Position numbers and translations under genes: made by a program. DNA of 10,173 nt from Bacteriovoracaceae bacterium (GTDB lineage: Bacteria > Bdellovibrionota > UBA1018). Positions 7,342 through 10,173 of this stretch are shown one piece after another; the stretch's first letter is position 1; each line of letters opens with the position of its first letter. The notes below the pieces were generated by a model that was given only the letters and a program-made list of their open reading frames with translations, searched no databases and was not told the origin of the DNA. Location of the stretch: positions 1 through 10,173 of the forward strand of contig CANFHS010000074.1 in assembly GCA_947446835.1 (NCBI GenBank), read 5' to 3'.

Positions 7342-8016
7342 ATGGGTCAGAAAGTAAATCCGATTGGTTTCCGCCTCGGTATCACCCGCACCTGGGACAG
7401 CCGCTGGTTCTCGAAAAGGGACTACGCCCGTCTCGTGCACGAAGACATCAAGGTCCGCAACTTCCTGAAGGAAAAGCTCTTCAGCGCAGGCATTGCCCGG
7501 ATCGAGATCGAGCGCGCCGCCAGCAAGGTGAAGATCAACGTCCACACCGCACGTCCCGGTATCGTCATCGGGAAAAAAGGTGCCGGCGTCGAGCAGCTGA
7601 AGGCCGAAGTCCAGAGGCTTTCAAGGAACGAAGTCTTCCTGAACATCATCGAGGTCAAGAAGCCCGAGGCCAACGCGACTCTCATTGCCGAGAACGTGGC
7701 TTCGCAGCTTGAAAAGCGTGTCGCTTTCCGTCGCGCCATGAAGAAGTGCATGACCGCGGCGTTCAAGCAGGGCATCAAGGGAATCAAGATCCGCGTTTCG
7801 GGCCGCCTCGGTGGAGCCGAGATCGCCCGCACCGAGTGGTACAGCGAGGACAGCGTTCCTCTCCATACCCTCCGGGCCAACGTGGATTACGGCACTGCCG
7901 AAGCCCGTACGACCTACGGCGTGATCGGTGTCAAGGCGTGGGTGTACAACGGCGAAGTTGCCACCCTCAAGAAGCAGGCCGCCGCGGATGCAAAAGCCGC
8001 GCAGGCCAAGGAGTGA
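7342..8016 (+). CDS. rpsC: 30S ribosomal protein S3
   Basis: S3 forms part of the mRNA entry channel of the 30S subunit and contributes to its helicase activity. The protein has 224 residues (E. coli 233). It starts with the family signature MGQKVNPIGFRLGITRTWDS. The type 2 KH domain includes the GXXG-like VIGKKGAG at about residues 74-81. The C-terminal domain has KGIKIRVSGRLGGAEIARTEWY and a terminal TYGVIGVKAWVY. The last fifteen residues are Ala/Lys-rich (KKQAAADAKAAQAKE), a mild version of the tails on other proteins in the cluster. The ATG follows AGAGGAAG (7331-7338), and the gap to rplV is 10 bp. Its 3' end carries the rplP ribosome site. Confidence 0.98.
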   Translation: MGQKVNPIGFRLGITRTWDSRWFSKRDYARLVHEDIKVRNFLKEKLFSAGIARIEIERAASKVKINVHTARPGIVIGKKGAGVEQLKAEVQRLSRNEVFLNIIEVKKPEANATLIAENVASQLEKRVAFRRAMKKCMTAAFKQGIKGIKIRVSGRLGGAEIARTEWYSEDSVPLHTLRANVDYGTAEARTTYGVIGVKAWVYNGEVATLKKQAAADAKAAQAKE

Positions 8017-8022
8017 TGAGTC

Positions 8023-8523
8023 ATGTTGGCACCCAAGCGCGTCAAGTGGCGTAAAGTCGCCAAAGGCAAAATGCGCGGCCGAGCCGACCGCGGCGGCACC
8101 CTGGCGTTCGGCGAGTTCGGACTCCAGGCGACCGAGTGCGGACGGATCACCTCCCGCCAGATCGAAGCTTCCCGCGTCGCCATGACCCGTTCGGTCAAGC
8201 GCGGTGGCCAGATCTGGATCCGGATCTTCCCGCACAAGCCCATCACCAAGAAGGCCGCCGAGACCCGCATGGGTTCCGGCAAGGGCAACGTGGAAGAATG
8301 GGCAGCCGTGATCAAGCCGGGTCGTATCATCTATGAAATGGGCGGCATCACCCAGGCCGAGGCGTTCGAAGCGCTTCGTCTGGCCGGCATGAAGCTTCCG
8401 CTGAAGGTGAAGCCGATCAGCCGTGGGTCCGAGAAGCTGGCCCAGGCTGCGGTTGAATCCAAGCGCAAAGAAAAGGCGGCGAAGAAAGCAGCTCGTTCGA
8501 GCGGCACTTCGACCAAGGCCTGA
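8023..8523 (+). CDS. rplP: 50S ribosomal protein L16 with a C-terminal extension
   Basis: L16 organises the A-site side of the 50S and contacts aminoacyl-tRNA during accommodation. The core matches the family: MLAPKRVKWRKVAKG, FGLQATECGRITSRQIEASR, MTRSVKRGGQIWIRIFPHKP and RMGSGKGNVEEW. Arg82 aligns with E. coli Arg81, the residue hydroxylated by YcfD. The protein has 166 residues, while the family is usually about 136-144. The extra 25-30 residues at the C-terminus are Lys/Ala/Ser-rich (SKRKEKAAKKAARSS). AAGGAG at 8008-8013 lies inside the end of rpsC, nine bases before the ATG, so the two genes are probably coupled. Confidence 0.97.
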   Translation: MLAPKRVKWRKVAKGKMRGRADRGGTLAFGEFGLQATECGRITSRQIEASRVAMTRSVKRGGQIWIRIFPHKPITKKAAETRMGSGKGNVEEWAAVIKPGRIIYEMGGITQAEAFEALRLAGMKLPLKVKPISRGSEKLAQAAVESKRKEKAAKKAARSSGTSTKA

Positions 8524-8530
8524 GAGGTGG

Positions 8531-8749
8531 ATGAACGTGGCAACCAAGAGCTTTAAGACTTTGAAGAACCTTTCCAAGGACGAGCTGACCTCGAAGGTCC
8601 GCGAGTTCGAAGCGGGGCTCTTCCAGGCCCGGATGAAGAAAGTCACCGGTCAACTGGAAGATTCCGCGAGCATCTGGCGCATGCGCAAAGACCTTGCGCG
8701 CGTCAAGACGCTCCTTTCCCAGGCCGCATCCAAGGCCAAAACCGCCTGA
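8531..8749 (+). CDS. rpmC: 50S ribosomal protein L29
   Basis: L29 is a small two-helix protein at the tunnel exit beside L23, and it contributes to the SRP and trigger factor surface. The 72-residue reading has the family pattern: LKNLSKDELTSKVREFEAGLFQARMKKVTGQLEDS, then IWRMRKDLARVKTLL. The start is uncertain. The ATG at 8531 is only three bases from GAGG (8524-8527), whereas the GTG at 8537 has a better spacing of nine bases and would give a 70-residue protein beginning (M/V)ATKSFK. Both starts leave the core intact. It lies 7 bp after rplP. Confidence 0.95.
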   Translation: MNVATKSFKTLKNLSKDELTSKVREFEAGLFQARMKKVTGQLEDSASIWRMRKDLARVKTLLSQAASKAKTA

Positions 8750-8770
8750 TCGGTAGCGAGGTAAAGCAGT

Positions 8771-9151
8771 ATGGCGACCCAGACCCCGAAGAAAACCCCG
8801 GCCAAGAAAGCAGCGGCTCCCAAGGCCGCCGCTCCCGTGGCCGCTGAAGCAGCCAAGACCGCTGAACCGACGAGAAACGCGCTCCAGAGCCGTCGTCTCG
8901 TGGTCGGTTCCGTGGTGAGCAACAAGATGCAGAAGACGATCGTCGTCAAGATCGACCGTCGGGTGCGTCACGAGCTCTACGGCAAATATGTGACCAAGTC
9001 GCGTCGCTTCAAGGCGCACGACGAGAAGAATGAAGCGAAGGTCGGCGACCGCGTGGTCCTGGTTGAGTCCAGGCCCCTCAGCCGCGAGAAGCGTTTCGTC
9101 CTTCAGAAGATCATCCGCCGCGCGGGCCAGGCCCCCGAGGCGAACGTCTAA
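8771..9151 (+). CDS. rpsQ: 30S ribosomal protein S17 with a long Ala/Lys/Pro N-terminal extension
   Basis: S17 is a primary 16S rRNA binding protein in the 30S body, with an OB fold. The protein has 126 residues against 84 in E. coli. The core begins near residue 41: RRLVVGSVVSNKMQKTIVV, then HELYGKYVTKSRRFKAHDE and GDRVVLVESRPLSREKRF. The first 36-40 residues are an extension of Ala, Lys, Pro and Thr (TPKKTPAKKAAAPKAAAP), reminiscent of histone H1-like or AlgP-like repeats. It is very likely disordered and could bind RNA non-specifically. The ATG at 8771 follows GAGGT (8758-8762) with eight bases of spacing. The next in-frame start codons lie inside the fold, so the extension is not a start-site error. 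Confidence 0.96.
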   Translation: MATQTPKKTPAKKAAAPKAAAPVAAEAAKTAEPTRNALQSRRLVVGSVVSNKMQKTIVVKIDRRVRHELYGKYVTKSRRFKAHDEKNEAKVGDRVVLVESRPLSREKRFVLQKIIRRAGQAPEANV

Positions 9152-9169
9152 GGGCGGCAGGAGCGAATT

Positions 9170-9538
9170 ATGATTCAGATGAGAACGCGTCTTGATGTGG
9201 CGGACAATTCGGGTGCGAAATCCGTCATGTGCATCAAGGTGCTGGGTGGTACCAAGCGCAAGTACGCCTCGGTGGGTGATGTGATCGTCGTGACGGTCAA
9301 GGATGCTTCGCCGAACGCGAAGGTCAAGAAGGGCGAGGTCCTCAAGGCCGTCATCGTCCGGACCCGCAAGGAGATCAACCGGAACGACGGTTCGTACATC
9401 CGGTTTGATGCCAACTCGGCAGTCCTGATCAACGCCCAGAATGAGCCCATCGGAACCCGCATCTTCGGGCCAGTGGCCCGTGAGCTCCGGGCCAGGGCCT
9501 TCACGAAGATCATTTCGTTGGCTCCTGAGGTTCTTTGA
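9170..9538 (+). CDS. rplN: 50S ribosomal protein L14
   Basis: L14 forms intersubunit bridges with 16S rRNA and is the binding site for the silencing factor RsfS. The 122-residue protein is typical in length and content: MIQMRTRLDVADNSGAKSVMCIKVLGG, GDVIVVTVKDASPNAKVKKG, VLKAVIVRTRKEINRNDGSYIRFDANSAVLI, and the C-terminal GTRIFGPVARELR and FTKIISLAPEVL. AGGAG (9159-9163) precedes the ATG by six bases. In E. coli this is the first gene of the spc operon and is followed by rplX and rplE. Here rplX is missing and rplE starts 73 bp later. Confidence 0.98.
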   Translation: MIQMRTRLDVADNSGAKSVMCIKVLGGTKRKYASVGDVIVVTVKDASPNAKVKKGEVLKAVIVRTRKEINRNDGSYIRFDANSAVLINAQNEPIGTRIFGPVARELRARAFTKIISLAPEVL

Positions 9539-9555
9539 ATTTTTAAACAATCCGT

Positions 9556-9599
9556 GTCCGTAAGCGCCCGGCAAATAGTCCCGGCGTGAGATCGGACAG
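9556..9599 (+). promoter_or_regulatory. Hairpin element immediately upstream of the rplE ribosome site
   Basis: An outer stem of six perfect pairs joins TGTCCG (9556-9561) to CGGACA (9594-9599). An inner stem joins GCGCC (9565-9569) to GGCGT (9584-9588), with one G-U pair. Beyond a C-C mismatch, two further G-C pairs close the loop CAAATAGT. The outer arm abuts the strong ribosome site GGAGGAGG (9599-9606). In E. coli, S8 represses the spc operon by binding mRNA at the rplX-rplE junction, the corresponding position. A similar translational control is therefore plausible, but I see no clear match to the S8 target sequence. A T-rich stretch just upstream (9539-9546) is not a convincing terminator or promoter. 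Confidence 0.4.
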
Positions 9600-9611
9600 G
9601 AGGAGGTTGCA

Positions 9612-10173
9612 GTGGTAGCGGATAAAGAGCAGACACAGGGTGGCGACGACGCAGCCGCCAAGAAAGCAGAAGCCAAAAAGGCTGGCTTGGCTCGCGCCAA
9701 GAAGGCCAAAGAGGATTCGGCTTCCGTGAAGATCGCGGCTGCCGGCGAGACCCAGGTCTCCCCGAGCAAGGAGCCCCGGCTGTACGGCACGTACAAGTCG
9801 AAGGTGGTTCCCGCGCTGATGAAGGAATTCCAGTTCAAGAACCCGATGGAGGTTCCGCGCCTGACCAAGGTGGTGATCAACTGCGCCGTGAAGGACGCCG
9901 TTGCCAATCCGAAGGTCCTGGACGGTGCCGTCGACGAGCTCATGACCATCACCGGCCAGAAGCCGGTCCTGACCCGCGCCCGCAAGGCCATTGCGGCGTT
10001 CAAGGTCCGTGCAGGCAACCCCGTGGGTGTCATGGTCACCCTGCGGCGCGCCCGCATGTACGAATTCCTGGACCGCCTGATGAACGTCGCGCTCCCCCGC
10101 GTGCGCGACTTCAAGGGCGTTCCGAGCAAGTCGTTCGATGGTCGGGGCAACTACTCCCTGGGCATCCGCGAAC
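9612..10173 (+). CDS. rplE: 50S ribosomal protein L5, long N-terminal extension, cut by the window end
   Basis: L5 binds 5S rRNA and forms the central protuberance with L18 and L25. About 187 residues are visible and the C-terminus lies outside the window. The core starts near residue 57 (LYGTYKSKVVPALMKEFQF) and continues with VPRLTKVVINCAVKDA, ITGQKPVLTRARKAIAAFKVR and KSFDGRGNYSLGIRE. Read from the GTG at 9612, with GGAGGAGG five bases upstream, it carries about 53 extra residues rich in Ala and Lys (AAAKKAEAKKAGLARAKKAK). A second GTG at 9726, with GAGG at 9711-9714, would shorten the extension to some 18 residues. The strong upstream ribosome site favours the longer form. No KOW motif of L24 is present in the extension. 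Confidence 0.95.
   Translation, partial: MVADKEQTQGGDDAAAKKAEAKKAGLARAKKAKEDSASVKIAAAGETQVSPSKEPRLYGTYKSKVVPALMKEFQFKNPMEVPRLTKVVINCAVKDAVANPKVLDGAVDELMTITGQKPVLTRARKAIAAFKVRAGNPVGVMVTLRRARMYEFLDRLMNVALPRVRDFKGVPSKSFDGRGNYSLGIRE

Noticed and set aside
9518..9548. A possible spc promoter at the end of rplN (TTGGCT with a T-rich -10)
   Set aside because: The -10 candidates at workable spacing (TTTTTA or TTTAAA) match poorly. The AT-rich stretch alone is not enough.
8417..10150. A 577-codon open frame on the minus strand across rplP to rplE
   Set aside because: It opposes five well-recognised genes and the spacers between them, and has no recognisable domain. It is a codon-bias shadow.

Overview
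This window is the left part of a bacterial str-S10-spc ribosomal protein supercluster. It is complete from rpsL to rplN and cut inside rplE. The DNA is GC-rich (about 60% by eye) with strong G/C preference at third codon positions. All proteins are of bacterial type. The organism is a bacterium I cannot place securely. L3 has Ala where E. coli carries the PrmB-methylated Gln150, S7 has the longer 156-residue form, and no tuf follows fusA. These features argue against an enteric gammaproteobacterium; a delta-proteobacterial, Bdellovibrionota-like or Fibrobacterota-like lineage is only an impression.

Layout. (1) 1-306: the first 28 codons of a leftward gene with a good Shine-Dalgarno and a signal-peptide-like start, then a divergent control region. 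This region holds an imperfect inverted repeat (113-150) and a near-consensus sigma70 promoter (168-196) for rpsL. (2) 307-3410: rpsL, rpsG, fusA. A canonical intrinsic terminator with a UUCG tetraloop lies between rpsG and fusA. (3) 3411-3550: a probable promoter (3414-3442) and a two-tier RNA stem (3467-3519), which look like the S10 operon promoter and leader. (4) 3551-9538: rpsJ, an unusual 239-bp gap, then rplC, rplD, rplW, rplB, rpsS, rplV, rpsC, rplP, rpmC, rpsQ and rplN, spaced from 3 to 22 bp and translationally coupled in places. (5) 9539-10173: a 73-bp spacer with a hairpin, then rplE. rplX (L24), which normally sits between rplN and rplE, is absent.

Together the genes make 30S proteins (S12, S7, S10, S19, S3, S17), 50S proteins (L3, L4, L23, L2, L22, L16, L29, L14, L5) and the translocase EF-G. 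The core of each protein is conventional. The notable features are the missing rplX, a recurring pattern of Ala/Lys/Pro-rich terminal extensions on at least five ribosomal proteins (L3, S19, L16, S17, L5), and several structured non-coding elements at places where ribosomal protein operons are commonly autoregulated. I found no mobile elements, CRISPR arrays, tRNA or rRNA genes.
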